64,000 bases of DNA from Alphaproteobacteria bacterium (GCA_003241875.1 QBLU01000010.1:1-64000), one strand, 5' to 3'. Positions 17,178 through 25,913 are shown, counted from the stretch's first letter. A program made the numbers and translations. The notes: a model not told the origin generated them from the letters alone.

Positions 17178-18787
17178 GTGGTGAGGACCGCCTGCTAATT
17201 CTTGCCCCGCGCGGCCGTGATGCGGCGGTCATCTGCGGCCAGCTGAAGGAAACGGGACCCAACGCGACCGTGGCAACTGCGGCCGAGGTCGTCGAGGCGA
17301 TCATCGCCGGTTCGCTCGGTGCTGCCGTCATTACCGATGAAGCGATGGCGGGCTTCGACCTCGTCGCCCTTGCCGCCGCACTGGCGGCCCAGCCCCCGTG
17401 GTCGGATATTCCGTTTCTCATCCTGACACGCCGCGAGTTCGGCGGCTGGACCCGGGCCCGGCTGATGGTGCTTTTCGGCAACCTGACGATTCTCGAACGC
17501 CCGCTTTATGGCGATGTCCTGATCGGCAGCGTCCGATCGGCGCTGCGGGCGCGGGCGCGACAACGCCGCGCCGAAGCCTATCTGCTGGCGCGGGAAGCTG
17601 CCGAAGCGCAGGTTCGCGAGCTCGCCGCCACACTGGAAACGCGGGTCACCGAACGTACGCAGGCGCTGTCGGATGCTTTGGCGGAACGCGCCGAAACGCA
17701 AAACCGCCTGCGCGACAGTGAAGCTCTGTATCGCTATACCGTCGAGCTGACGGAACAGACACCATGGACCGCCGATGCCGACGGGCAGATGATCGGCATT
17801 GGCCCCGGCTGGGCCAGTCCCGAGGGCACGAAGAGCGATTGGCGGCGGCTCGTTCATGCCGGCGATCTCGCCACAATGTCGGCTGCGTGGACACTGGCCG
17901 TCGAGCAGCGAACACCTTTCCAGTGCGATTTTCGGCTGGCCGGCAGCGGCGGCGATTTCACCTGGTGCCGGGCGCGCGCCGCGCCGCGGCTGGCTGCCGA
18001 CCACAGCGTGCTGGGCTGGTACGGCACGCTGGAAGACATCGAGGACCAGCGCGCCGCCGAAGCCAGGCTGCGCCAGATGCAGGCAGAGCTGATCCATGTT
18101 TCCCGCCTGAGCGCGATGGGGACAATGGCGTCCACCCTGGCGCACGAACTCAACCAGCCGCTGACCGCGATCACGAACTATGTCAGGGGCAGCCGGGCGA
18201 TGCTGGCGGGCTATCCGGAACATGGGGCCGTCCGCGACGCGCTTGACCAGGCCGACAGCAACGCCTTGCGGGCGGGCGAGATCATCAGGCGGGTGCGCGA
18301 CGTGGCAAGCAACAGTGACGCCCGGCGCCGTTCGGAGGACCTGTCGGCGCTGGTCCGCGAGGCCTGCAGCCTGGCGATGGTTGATGCGTCATTGTCGGGG
18401 ATCGAGTTCGAACTCGATCTGGCAGCCGCCCAGGTCAGGGTGATGGTCGACCGTATCCAGATCCAGCAAGTCCTGCTCAATCTGTTGCGAAATGCGGTCG
18501 AGGCTGTCGCGGCGGTACCGGTCCGGCGGATCATGGTGTCGAGCTTTGTCACGCCGACGGGCTTTGCCGAAATCGTCGTGCGCGATACCGGTCCCGGCGT
18601 TGATGCCGATGCCGCGCCGCGACTGTTCGAATCGTTCAACACCACAAAGGCCGACGGCATGGGGATCGGCCTGTCGATCAGCCGGACGATCATCGAGGCC
18701 CATGGCGGCGTGATATGGCACCGCGCTCGCAGTAGCGGCGGTGCCGCGTTCGGGTTCTCGCTGGCCAGGGCCGACATGGGCTCTTGA
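17174..18787 (+). CDS. FixL-like sensor histidine kinase with degenerate N-terminal receiver
   Basis: A 537-residue soluble kinase. The first 130 residues look like a receiver fold that has lost the acidic pair (LLILAPRGRDAAVI) but keeps an aspartate in AAVITDEAM, so it is a pseudo-receiver by eye. A coiled coil (about 130-180, ARQRRAEAYLLAREAAEAQV) leads to a PAS domain (about 185-295), then HisKA with His324 in TLAHELNQPLTAITNY and a HATPase domain (NLLRNAVEAV, RDTGPGVD, GMGIGLSISRTII). HELNQPL is typical of FixL/DctB-type kinases, which pair with FixJ-type regulators such as the one encoded two genes upstream. The TTG start (17174) overlaps the KaiC-like stop; no better start is seen. Confidence 0.87.
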   Translation: MSGEDRLLILAPRGRDAAVICGQLKETGPNATVATAAEVVEAIIAGSLGAAVITDEAMAGFDLVALAAALAAQPPWSDIPFLILTRREFGGWTRARLMVLFGNLTILERPLYGDVLIGSVRSALRARARQRRAEAYLLAREAAEAQVRELAATLETRVTERTQALSDALAERAETQNRLRDSEALYRYTVELTEQTPWTADADGQMIGIGPGWASPEGTKSDWRRLVHAGDLATMSAAWTLAVEQRTPFQCDFRLAGSGGDFTWCRARAAPRLAADHSVLGWYGTLEDIEDQRAAEARLRQMQAELIHVSRLSAMGTMASTLAHELNQPLTAITNYVRGSRAMLAGYPEHGAVRDALDQADSNALRAGEIIRRVRDVASNSDARRRSEDLSALVREACSLAMVDASLSGIEFELDLAAAQVRVMVDRIQIQQVLLNLLRNAVEAVAAVPVRRIMVSSFVTPTGFAEIVVRDTGPGVDADAAPRLFESFNTTKADGMGIGLSISRTIIEAHGGVIWHRARSSGGAAFGFSLARADMGS

Positions 18788-19104
18788 TGGCACCGGCGGA
18801 AACGCGACGCCATTCCCTGCCGGCCGCGGCTACGTATTTCCCGTCAATGTCGACGGGCACCCGCTCCGGTTAGGCTTCACTGCCGGGCGACCACTGCAAC
18901 CGGCTCGATGCCCAGAGCCGGACCGGCGTGGACGGCATCGCCGATGTCGAGGCCTGGGGAGAATGACGCTTTGGCGGATCAAGACACTCCTGAGCAGCGG
19001 CAGGAATCCGACGCTGGCCCTGACGACACTGGCGTTCTGGCTAAGGATTGCCGGCCGTCTTGCGTCAACCGCAGCACCGTCGCCCGGCCGGCTGGCGCCC
19101 GGGC
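18788..19104. other. 317-bp intergenic region, possible degenerate coding sequence
   Basis: No recognisable gene. One open frame, 18908-19108 (66 codons, acidic/proline-rich, ENDALADQDTPEQRQESD), ends in a TGA that overlaps the GTG start of the BLUF gene in a GTGA. That is the pattern of coupled genes, but it has no family resemblance and no ribosome site, so I do not call it a gene. The BLUF promoter may lie here. Confidence 0.35.
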
Positions 19105-19521
19105 GTGATATCCCTGATCTATGTCAGCCGCGCGCTGTTGCCGGCCGATGGCCGCGATCTGGCCCTGGCGCAACTGGTGCGTTCGGCACGTGCGGCCAAT
19201 GCAAGGACGCAAGTCTCGGGTGCGCTTATCTTCACCGGAACCAGGTTTGCACAGCTGCTGGAGGGTGAGGCGGACCCGGTTCACCAGCTGTTCGAGCTGC
19301 TTCAGGACGATCCCCGCCATACCGACATCGTCAAGCTGGCCGAATGGCCGATAGCGGTGCGAGAGTTCGCCGGCTGGTCGCTGGCCTACGAAGGGCCGTC
19401 GGCCTATGTCGATGGCACGATATCGAAGACGCTCGCGCTGGCATCGCGCGGCTCCACGCCCGAAGTTCATCACCTCGTTCGCATGATGGTCGAGTTTACC
19501 AGGGCCCGCGACCCCGACTGA
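19105..19521 (+). CDS. Stand-alone BLUF-domain blue-light photoreceptor
   Basis: A 138-residue protein made of a BLUF (FAD-binding blue-light sensor) domain and a short C-terminal tail. The key residues are visible: Tyr6 in SLIYVSR, Asn32 in RAANARTQVSGALIF and Gln50 in TRFAQLLEGE, matching the flavin hydrogen-bond network residues of AppA and Slr1694. The later tryptophan region (FAGWSLAY) is also present. Short BLUF proteins act by partner interaction rather than a fused output domain (family knowledge). The GTG at 19105 lies exactly at the domain start; an ATG at 19048 would add 19 basic residues with no support. It lies downstream of the FixJ-KaiC-kinase operon on the same strand, suggesting light input to that module (inference). 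Confidence 0.9.
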   Translation: MISLIYVSRALLPADGRDLALAQLVRSARAANARTQVSGALIFTGTRFAQLLEGEADPVHQLFELLQDDPRHTDIVKLAEWPIAVREFAGWSLAYEGPSAYVDGTISKTLALASRGSTPEVHHLVRMMVEFTRARDPD

Positions 19522-19565
19522 CGGCGATGTGGGCGTGGAACTTGCCGACGTCGGCACGATGCCCG

Positions 19566-20111
19566 TCAAGACCGCGGCTGCCAGGGAATCATCAGCTGTC
19601 GGCGATCCCAATTGGCGGCAGCGTCGCGCGCCTCGGCGTACATGCCGCGAATGATCGCATTTTCCGGATACAGCTCGATCATGTGGCCGAGCGTGGTCCT
19701 GGTATCGACATAGCAGATGGTGGCACCGAAGGAGACGGTGAACTCGCTGGCGACGGCGGCGCCGTCGGCCACCAGTCGGTCGCGGGTGGCGGCATAGTCA
19801 GCGCAGAAAATGGCGGCGTGGTGCAGTCCCTGCCGGCCGCGCGTGTACATGTCGGTAAAGGCGCAGGGCCCGTCCGACAGGATCTGGACCAGTTCGATGT
19901 TGAGATCGCCGGACTGGACGAAAACCCCGCGCATGCGGATCGGCGCTGCGGGTCGGCCACGATAGACGTGGTTTTCGAGCTCACCGATGCCGCCGCCGAC
20001 GAAGGGCCCGATCCCGAAACGGCGGTGCATGGCCTGCACCGCCGCGTCGAGATCGTCGACAACATAGCAATTCTGGACGAACGCCAGCGGCAAGGCCGGG
20101 TCGTCGACCAT
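19566..20111 (-). CDS. VOC-superfamily (glyoxalase-fold) protein
   Basis: A 181-residue vicinal-oxygen-chelate fold protein with two beta-alpha-beta-beta-beta modules. Candidate metal ligands are in AFVQNCYVV (no His), ELVQILSDG (Glu), GLHHAAIFC (His) and HMIELYPEN (Glu). It resembles methylmalonyl-CoA epimerase/glyoxalase-like proteins and is similar to the VOC protein encoded at 38278-38832, which shares the FxGxIxIELxxQ and GLxHxxxxxxD patterns. It lies 5 bp downstream of a TonB-dependent receptor gene on the same strand, so it is probably co-transcribed and part of the catabolic island. The reaction is unknown. Confidence 0.8.
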   Translation of the reverse strand: MVDDPALPLAFVQNCYVVDDLDAAVQAMHRRFGIGPFVGGGIGELENHVYRGRPAAPIRMRGVFVQSGDLNIELVQILSDGPCAFTDMYTRGRQGLHHAAIFCADYAATRDRLVADGAAVASEFTVSFGATICYVDTRTTLGHMIELYPENAIIRGMYAEARDAAANWDRRQLMIPWQPRS

Positions 20112-20116
20112 TGCCG

Positions 20117-22375
20117 CTAGAAACTGATGCCGAACGCTGCGCCATAGGTCCGCGGTTCGCGTGCCGAACCCGTCTTGAACAGACCCGGCACGATCGTATT
20201 CGCCGACAGCCCGCGGATGTCGAGCAGGTTGCGGACATAGAGGTTGAGGCGCGTCTTAACGCCGGCCACGACCGGTTCGAACGCCACGCTGGCATCGAGC
20301 TGGTTGAGTGGCCGGGTCTGGCTGGCGAGGCTGTTCTGGGTCGGCGCGTTGGGGTTGGGATCGGACGGATCCGGGGTAATCGCCGTATAGTAGCGGGCGA
20401 TGTGGCGGTAGTTCGCTGCCAGGGTGATGTCGCCCATCGACGTCTCGATCGCATAGGTGGCGCTGGCCGAGGCGGTGAACGACGGGTTGAAGGTCAGCGA
20501 CAGGCCGGAAAGGTCGATCGGCGCCAGCGTCAACGGGTTGAGGGTGTTGAACGCATCATAGTCCGACTTCAGGTAACCCGCCGAGGCATTCAGCGTCAGG
20601 CCGCGCACCGGGCGCGCCGTGACATCGGCCTCGATGCCCTTGATCGTTGCCGAGGCGACGTTGGCGACGACGGTTTCGTTGGTGTTGGGTGAGCCCGGGG
20701 GCGTGCGGCGGATGATGCCTTCCTGCTTGTTGTCATACTTCGTGTAGAAGCCAGCGACATTGAACTGCATGGTGCGGTCGAACAGCTGGGTTTTCAGGCC
20801 CATCTCATAGCTGTTGACCGTTTCCGGGTCATAGGCCGTCTGCGAAGTCGAGACCGACGTCGCCCGACCGTTGAAGCCACCGGCGCGGTAACCGCGCGAG
20901 AAGGAGGCGTAGACCATCAGGTCGTCGTTAGGCCTGAAATCGACCGAAACCTTTGGCGTGAACTTGGACCAGCTCTGGTCCGCGACGACGCTGAAGGCGC
21001 CTGGAAAGGTGTTGGTGAAGTTCTTCTCGTCCCTGGTATAGCGGCCGCCGAAGGTGGCCCGAAACCGCGGCGCAAAGGCCCAGTTCACATCGGCAAAGGC
21101 GGCATAGGATTTGGAGCCTTGCTCGGCAAACTGCTGTACCGTAGCGCCGCCCAGGATCGGACCGAGGAACGTCGTCTGATGATTCCGGTACTTGCTGTCG
21201 AAATAATAGAGTCCGGCGACGAAATCGAGGCTTTCGCTGACCTTGCCACCGAGCCGGAACTCCTGGGTGATCTGGCGGTAATATTGGTCGCGGATGGTTT
21301 CGTAGAACGGGATCGAGGTGCCGTCGAAATCCTGGCGGAAGACTTCGTCGTTCTTGCGCCAGCCGGTAATCGACGTCAGCTTGAAGTCGTCGGATATGCT
21401 GTAGTTCATTTCGAGGGTCGCCGCCGGCGAGCGGTAGGTCGTGAAGTTCGGGAACTGGGTATAGGTGGTGTAAAGCGAGTCCTGATTGTCGAGATTGCAC
21501 TGGTTGGCCGGGGCAACGAGGCACACCAGGTCGCCCCTCGTGCTCGACGCCGAATTGACGGTATGCGCGTTCTCGGTCTGCCTTTCGAGCGTCAGCAGCG
21601 CATCGAACGACGGTGATGGCGTGAACAATATGGCGGCGCCATAATTCCAGGACGAGCCGCTGGGTTCATCGCGGTTGCGCGTGACGTTGCGATAAAAGCC
21701 ATTCGTTTCCGCATGGAAGCCGAACAGCTTGACCCCCAGCACATCCTTGACGATCGGCACGTTGAGCACGCCGCGCGCCTGGAAGACGCCGTAGTTGGCG
21801 ACGGTCAGCTCGACCTTGCCGCCGAACTCCTGCGTCGGGCGTGAGCGCCGGATATTGATGACGCCGCCGATCGTGTTGCGCCCGAACAGGGTGCCCTGCG
21901 GCCCGCGCAGGACTTCGATGCTGCCGATGTCGAAGAAATCGAGCAGCTGGCCGGTGTTGGTGCCGATGAAGATGCCGTCGATCAGCACGCCTACGGCGGG
22001 GTCGAAGGATTTTTCGATGTCGGCAAAGGAGATGCCGCGGATCGAGATGGCGGCGGCACTGGGGCCAGCGCCGACCGGCTGGATCAGCACGTTCGGCGCC
22101 ATGCCGGCGACGTCCTGGATGGTGCGGGCGTTGACTGCGGCGAGCGTGACGGGCGAAATGGCGGTTACCGACACCGGGGTCGTCGAGAGGGTTTCGGAGC
22201 GCTGGCGCGCGGTAACGATGATCTCCGGCGCATCATTGTTGGCCGGATCCGCGGCTGCAACCTGCGAACTTGGTGCCGTGGCAGGCGCCTGTTGCGCGAA
22301 TGCCGGTGATGCAACGGCCAGCGCTGCTCCCATGGCAACACGGCTGGTGTGGCCAATCAGCCCCCTGTTTCGCAT
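20117..22375 (-). CDS. TonB-dependent outer-membrane receptor
   Basis: A 752-residue outer-membrane transporter. It has a signal peptide (MRNRGLIGHTSRVAMGAALAVASPAFA), a TonB box-like stretch (EIIVTARQRSETL), a plug domain (about 60-175, with GAGPSAAAISIRG and VLRGPQGTLFGRN) and a 22-strand barrel ending in the C-terminal aromatic signature (YGAAFGISF). Receptors of this FecA/sphingomonad type import substrates beyond siderophores; proximity to two Rieske oxygenases suggests uptake of the compound degraded here (inference). The ATG at 22375 has TTGGGAGG upstream; the open frame runs further but without signals. It is transcribed divergently from the Rieske pair. Confidence 0.93.
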   Translation of the reverse strand: MRNRGLIGHTSRVAMGAALAVASPAFAQQAPATAPSSQVAAADPANNDAPEIIVTARQRSETLSTTPVSVTAISPVTLAAVNARTIQDVAGMAPNVLIQPVGAGPSAAAISIRGISFADIEKSFDPAVGVLIDGIFIGTNTGQLLDFFDIGSIEVLRGPQGTLFGRNTIGGVINIRRSRPTQEFGGKVELTVANYGVFQARGVLNVPIVKDVLGVKLFGFHAETNGFYRNVTRNRDEPSGSSWNYGAAILFTPSPSFDALLTLERQTENAHTVNSASSTRGDLVCLVAPANQCNLDNQDSLYTTYTQFPNFTTYRSPAATLEMNYSISDDFKLTSITGWRKNDEVFRQDFDGTSIPFYETIRDQYYRQITQEFRLGGKVSESLDFVAGLYYFDSKYRNHQTTFLGPILGGATVQQFAEQGSKSYAAFADVNWAFAPRFRATFGGRYTRDEKNFTNTFPGAFSVVADQSWSKFTPKVSVDFRPNDDLMVYASFSRGYRAGGFNGRATSVSTSQTAYDPETVNSYEMGLKTQLFDRTMQFNVAGFYTKYDNKQEGIIRRTPPGSPNTNETVVANVASATIKGIEADVTARPVRGLTLNASAGYLKSDYDAFNTLNPLTLAPIDLSGLSLTFNPSFTASASATYAIETSMGDITLAANYRHIARYYTAITPDPSDPNPNAPTQNSLASQTRPLNQLDASVAFEPVVAGVKTRLNLYVRNLLDIRGLSANTIVPGLFKTGSAREPRTYGAAFGISF

Positions 22376-22406
22376 ATCTGATCCTCCCAACCCGCATTTG
22401 GCTGCG

Positions 22407-22435
22407 GTTGCAGGAAAGTTCCGGTATTCTGCAAC
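22407..22435. promoter_or_regulatory. Inverted repeat GTTGCAG-N15-CTGCAAC upstream of the TonB receptor
   Basis: Perfect 7-bp arms (22407-22413 and 22429-22435) lie 32-60 bp before the receptor start codon, just downstream of a TTGACA (minus strand, 22444-22439) that could be a -35 box. This is the layout of an operator overlapping a promoter. The minus-strand arm includes TTGCAGAAT, which recurs upstream of two other transcription units in this island. Confidence 0.45.
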
Positions 22436-22519
22436 GACTGTCAATATTGGCACATACGTCAGGTATGGCGCGGCGGATGACGCGCCGGCACCAGGTGGAA
22501 TCCGTTCATCGAGTCTCGA

Positions 22520-22548
22520 TTGACGGGCCTTGGCGCCAAGAATACACA
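22520..22548 (+). promoter_or_regulatory. Candidate promoter with palindrome CTTGGCGCCAAG in the spacer
   Basis: TTGACG (22520-22525) could be a -35 box for the Rieske pair, with a weak TACACA -10 (22543-22548) 17 bp later. Between them lies a perfect 12-bp palindrome CTTGGCGCCAAG (22529-22540), a good position for a repressor site. Called by eye only. Confidence 0.4.
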
Positions 22549-22578
22549 GGTGATCAAATTTGGGCGACGGAGACACCC

Positions 22579-23793
22579 ATGACAGCCATGTCGAACCCCG
22601 AGATTGCGGCCGTGATCCGGCACAGCATCGCCCATGCCGCCAACGGTACGATGGACCTTGCCGACGAGGTGCTGAAGGTCCCGGCCAGCAACTACACCGA
22701 CCCGGCGCGGTTCAAGCGCGAAGTCGATGGCATCTTCAAGCGGCTGCCGCTGATGCTGGCGCCGACAGCCGAAATGCCTAATCCGGGTGACTTCAAGACG
22801 CTCGAGGTGGCCGGCATCCCGGTGCTGCTGACGCGCGGCCAGGATGGCGTCGTGCGGTCGTTCATCAACAGTTGCACGCACCGTGGAACCAACGTCGCCA
22901 CCGACGACACCGGCAACGCGCGGCGCTTCACCTGTCCGTATCACGGCTGGACCTTCGGCCAGAATGGTGACTTGCTGGCCGTGGCCTCACCGGGTGATTT
23001 CGGCGCGATCGACAAATCCTGCTACGGACTGACCGCGCTGCCGGTCGCCGAGCGCGCCGGCTTGATCTTCGGCAGTGTCGATCCGGACTCGCCGATCGAC
23101 ATCGATACGTTCCTGTCGGGCTATGACAGCCTGCTCGACCTGTTCAACTTCAAGGACTGGTACCTGTTTTCCAGCCGCCGCCTGCGGGGCCCGAACTGGA
23201 AGATCGCCTATGACGGCTATCTCGATTTCTACCATCTGCCGGTCCTGCACAAGGATACGCTGGCCAAGATGATGGAACTGGGCAATCGCGCGCTGTTCCA
23301 CGCCTGGGGACCGCACCAGCGCGTGGTGGCGCCCGACCGGACGGCGCGGATGCTCGGCGATACCCCCGAGTCGGAATGGCGCGACGACCAGGTGCTGACG
23401 GGCGTGTGGACGATCTTTCCGTGCATCTCGATCGCCAGTTTCAACGGCGGTGGCCGCGGCGTGATGATCTCGCAGCTGTTGCCCGGCGACGTTGTCGGCG
23501 AATCCTGGACCCGGCAGATCTACCTGATGGAAAAGGCGCCGACGGACGAGGAGACGATCAAGGGTGCCCATGCCCAGTTCGACATGCTCGAAACGGTGGT
23601 GCGCGACGAAGATTATGCGACGGGGTTGCGCCAGCAGCGGGCGCTCGATGCCGGCATGATGGATCATGTGCTGTTCGGGCGGAACGAGGGCGGCGCCCAG
23701 GCTTTCCATGGCTGGGTCGATCGCATCATTGCCGCCGACGACCAGCAACTCGGCCGCATGTTCGGCCTGCCACGGGCCGAGGCCGCCGAGTGA
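22579..23793 (+). CDS. Rieske aromatic-ring-hydroxylating oxygenase, alpha subunit (1 of 5)
   Basis: A 404-residue terminal oxygenase. The Rieske 2Fe-2S ligands are Cys99-x-His101 (CTHRG) and Cys119-x2-His122 (CPYHGW), with a 17-residue spacing. The mononuclear iron facial triad uses His219 and His224 in LDFYHLPVLH, with Asp216 as the bridging acid. Such proteins add hydroxyls or demethylate using electrons from a ferredoxin. The ATG at 22579 is preceded by GGAG; the longer upstream frame enters the divergent promoter region and is rejected. Its stop overlaps the start of a second Rieske gene as TGATG, so the two are translationally coupled. There is no recognisable beta-subunit gene next to it. 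Confidence 0.92.
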   Translation: MTAMSNPEIAAVIRHSIAHAANGTMDLADEVLKVPASNYTDPARFKREVDGIFKRLPLMLAPTAEMPNPGDFKTLEVAGIPVLLTRGQDGVVRSFINSCTHRGTNVATDDTGNARRFTCPYHGWTFGQNGDLLAVASPGDFGAIDKSCYGLTALPVAERAGLIFGSVDPDSPIDIDTFLSGYDSLLDLFNFKDWYLFSSRRLRGPNWKIAYDGYLDFYHLPVLHKDTLAKMMELGNRALFHAWGPHQRVVAPDRTARMLGDTPESEWRDDQVLTGVWTIFPCISIASFNGGGRGVMISQLLPGDVVGESWTRQIYLMEKAPTDEETIKGAHAQFDMLETVVRDEDYATGLRQQRALDAGMMDHVLFGRNEGGAQAFHGWVDRIIAADDQQLGRMFGLPRAEAAE

Positions 23794-25070
23794 TGGATGC
23801 GCGCGCGGTCGCCGACCTGCGCCGATTGATGGAATATGAGGCGGCGCGGACGGCGCCGCCGCGGGATTTTCCGGCGCTGCCCGACCTGCCCGGTGGTCGC
23901 TACACCGACCCGCGCTTTGCCGCGCTGGAGAAGGAGCAACTGTGGCGGCGGAGTTGGCTGCTGGCGGGGCACCTCGACGAGCTGCAGCGGCCGGGCAGCT
24001 TCAAGCTTTGGGACATGGCAGGGCAGCCGATCTTTCTCGTCCATGCCCGGTCGGGCGAAATCAACGCCTTCTACAACACCTGCAGCCATCGCGGCGCGCC
24101 GGTGGTGACCGAGGCGACCGGGCGGCGGGCGCGCTTTACCTGCAAATATCATGGCTGGGTTTATGACGACGAAGGCCGGCTGCAGTCGATCCGCGATGCC
24201 GCTGACTTTGCCGATCTCGATTTTTCGTGCCGGTCGCTGCGGCGGGTGCGCTGCGAACGCCACGGCAAGCTGGTGTTCGTCAATTTCGACGAGGATGCCG
24301 TTCCGCTGGCCGAATGGCTGGGCGTGATCGCCGATGAATTTGCCGAATTCCGCTTCGATGCAACGCGGCTGGTCGACCATCATGTCTGGGATCTCGACTG
24401 CAACTGGAAGATCGCCATGGAAGCCAACATGGAGGTCTATCACGTCCCCAACATCCACCCGACGACGGTTGCGGTCGGGCTCGATCATCGCCGCAACGTC
24501 AATAGCTTCTACCCGCATGGCCATGGCCGGATGATCGCGCCGGGTTGGGAGTCGGCGCCGCCGGCGTCGAACTATCGCGCCGCCCCCGTCGGTGGCACGG
24601 CGCGGCCGGAAATCGCCGGCGTCGGCGAAATCGGGCACACCTGTACGCAATCGTACAATCTGTTTCCGAACTGGGTGTCGCCGCTCGGCCCGACCGGCTA
24701 TTTCGTGCTGAACTTCTGGCCGAACGGCATAGACAAATCGAAGCTGGAGGTCTGGTGGTTCGGTCCGGATTGGGGCGAGGGGCCCCGCCCGGCCTATTGG
24801 GCGGACACGATCACCTATCTGAACTCCGTGCTGCGCGAGGACACCGAATTCGGCGGCTGGATCCAGCGGTCGCAGGAATCATACGGCTTCAAGGGTGTGC
24901 CGCTCAGCTATCAGGAAGCGCGCATCTACCATTGGCACCAGGCCGCCGATGCCTTGATCGGGCCCGAGCGCATACCGCCGGAATTGCGCGTGGCGCCGGT
25001 GATCGGGGCCGACTGGATCATGCCCAATGACCCACGGCTGGACGCGCTGGCAGCGCGGGCGGCGGCCTGA
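23793..25070 (+). CDS. Rieske aromatic-ring-hydroxylating oxygenase, alpha subunit (2 of 5)
   Basis: A 425-residue Rieske oxygenase. Cluster ligands: Cys97/His99 (CSHRG) and Cys117/His120 (CKYHGW). Mononuclear iron ligands: His217 and His222 in MEVYHVPNIH, with Glu214 in the usual bridging Asp position. The start ATG shares one base with the preceding gene's stop (TGATG), so its translation probably depends on the first Rieske gene. The two proteins differ clearly in sequence, so this is not a recent duplication; they may act in succession or form a mixed oligomer (inference). The gene ends 9 bp from a convergent SDR gene. Confidence 0.92.
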   Translation: MDARAVADLRRLMEYEAARTAPPRDFPALPDLPGGRYTDPRFAALEKEQLWRRSWLLAGHLDELQRPGSFKLWDMAGQPIFLVHARSGEINAFYNTCSHRGAPVVTEATGRRARFTCKYHGWVYDDEGRLQSIRDAADFADLDFSCRSLRRVRCERHGKLVFVNFDEDAVPLAEWLGVIADEFAEFRFDATRLVDHHVWDLDCNWKIAMEANMEVYHVPNIHPTTVAVGLDHRRNVNSFYPHGHGRMIAPGWESAPPASNYRAAPVGGTARPEIAGVGEIGHTCTQSYNLFPNWVSPLGPTGYFVLNFWPNGIDKSKLEVWWFGPDWGEGPRPAYWADTITYLNSVLREDTEFGGWIQRSQESYGFKGVPLSYQEARIYHWHQAADALIGPERIPPELRVAPVIGADWIMPNDPRLDALAARAAA

Positions 25071-25079
25071 GGGGCGGCG

Positions 25080-25793
25080 TCAGGGCGTGTTCGTCGACGC
25101 GCCATCGACGAATATGCCGTGACCACTCATGAAACGGGCATCGTCGGAACACAGGAACGCCGCCACGTCGGCGATATCGGCGGCTTTCCCCAGCCGTTTC
25201 AGCGCGGATTTGTCGCGCCAGAAGGCGCCGCCGGGCTGGCCGGGGGCAAACAACGCGTCGGTCATCGGGGTTTCGATGGCGCCGGGCTGGATGCAGTTCA
25301 CCGTCGTGCCATAGGGCCCCAGCACCGCCGCCAGCGAGCGCGCCAGCCCGATGACGCCGTGCTTGGATGCGACATAGGCAGCGAGATCGGGGCTGCCGAA
25401 GCTGGCCATGACCGATGCGATCAGCACGACCCGGCCGTTCGGCACGGCCTGCAGGTCGGTGCGGGCGGCGCGCACCAGCCGCCAGACGGCTGTCAGGTTG
25501 ACGGCAATTGTCGCGTCCCAATCGGCATCGTCATCGAGCGACAGGGGAGTCGGGCGGACGATGCCGGCAAAGGGCAGCACGGTATCGACGCCGCCGAGGC
25601 CGGCGCGGGCCGCCGCGATGATCGCCTCCGACGCGCCGGGAGCGGTGACGTCGATCTGCTGGTCGACCTCGCCGGCGCGATCGACCGTCCACACCGTGGC
25701 GCCATCGGCGCGCAACCGCGCCGCCGTGGCGAGGCCGATACCCGATCCGGCGCCGGTGATGACGGCGCGGCGACCCTTGAGCCGATCATTCAT
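25080..25793 (-). CDS. Short-chain dehydrogenase/reductase (classical SDR)
   Basis: A 237-residue Rossmann-fold oxidoreductase. The cofactor motif is ITGAGSGIG (TGxxxGxG), NAG-equivalent is LPFAGIV, and the catalytic residues are Ser in IASVMASFG and Tyr-x3-Lys in AAYVASKHG. VDRAG after the second strand (acidic Asp) favours NAD(H) over NADP(H). It probably oxidises an alcohol or dihydrodiol formed by the Rieske enzymes (inference). The ATG at 25793 has AAGGAG upstream. It is transcribed towards the Rieske pair and away from the monooxygenase-like gene at 25914. Confidence 0.9.
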   Translation of the reverse strand: MNDRLKGRRAVITGAGSGIGLATAARLRADGATVWTVDRAGEVDQQIDVTAPGASEAIIAAARAGLGGVDTVLPFAGIVRPTPLSLDDDADWDATIAVNLTAVWRLVRAARTDLQAVPNGRVVLIASVMASFGSPDLAAYVASKHGVIGLARSLAAVLGPYGTTVNCIQPGAIETPMTDALFAPGQPGGAFWRDKSALKRLGKAADIADVAAFLCSDDARFMSGHGIFVDGASTNTP

Positions 25794-25840
25794 GGCGCGA
25801 GCTCCTTTCTCTCGTTGTGCGAGGGGCGAGGGCACCGAGC

Positions 25841-25862
25841 AATCTAGCACGAATGATAGATT
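25841..25862. promoter_or_regulatory. Inverted repeat AATCTA-N10-TAGATT in a divergent promoter region
   Basis: Perfect 6-bp arms (25841-25846 and 25857-25862) sit in the AT-rich middle of the 120-bp gap between the SDR and the ABM-type gene. The size and spacing fit a dimeric repressor site that could control both directions. Called by eye. Confidence 0.4.
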
Positions 25863-25913
25863 TAGAATGTGCCGGGCTGCGGTAGCCTCTTTCCAGGCCT
25901 TGGGAGACATCTG

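Noticed and set aside
18908-19108. 66-codon frame whose stop overlaps the BLUF GTG
   Set aside because: The overlap looks like coupling, but there is no ribosome site and no recognisable protein; kept only as a note in the intergenic entry.
18741-19268. 175-codon plus-strand open frame between the kinase and BLUF genes
   Set aside because: Overlaps both real genes in another frame, no ribosome site, no family resemblance.
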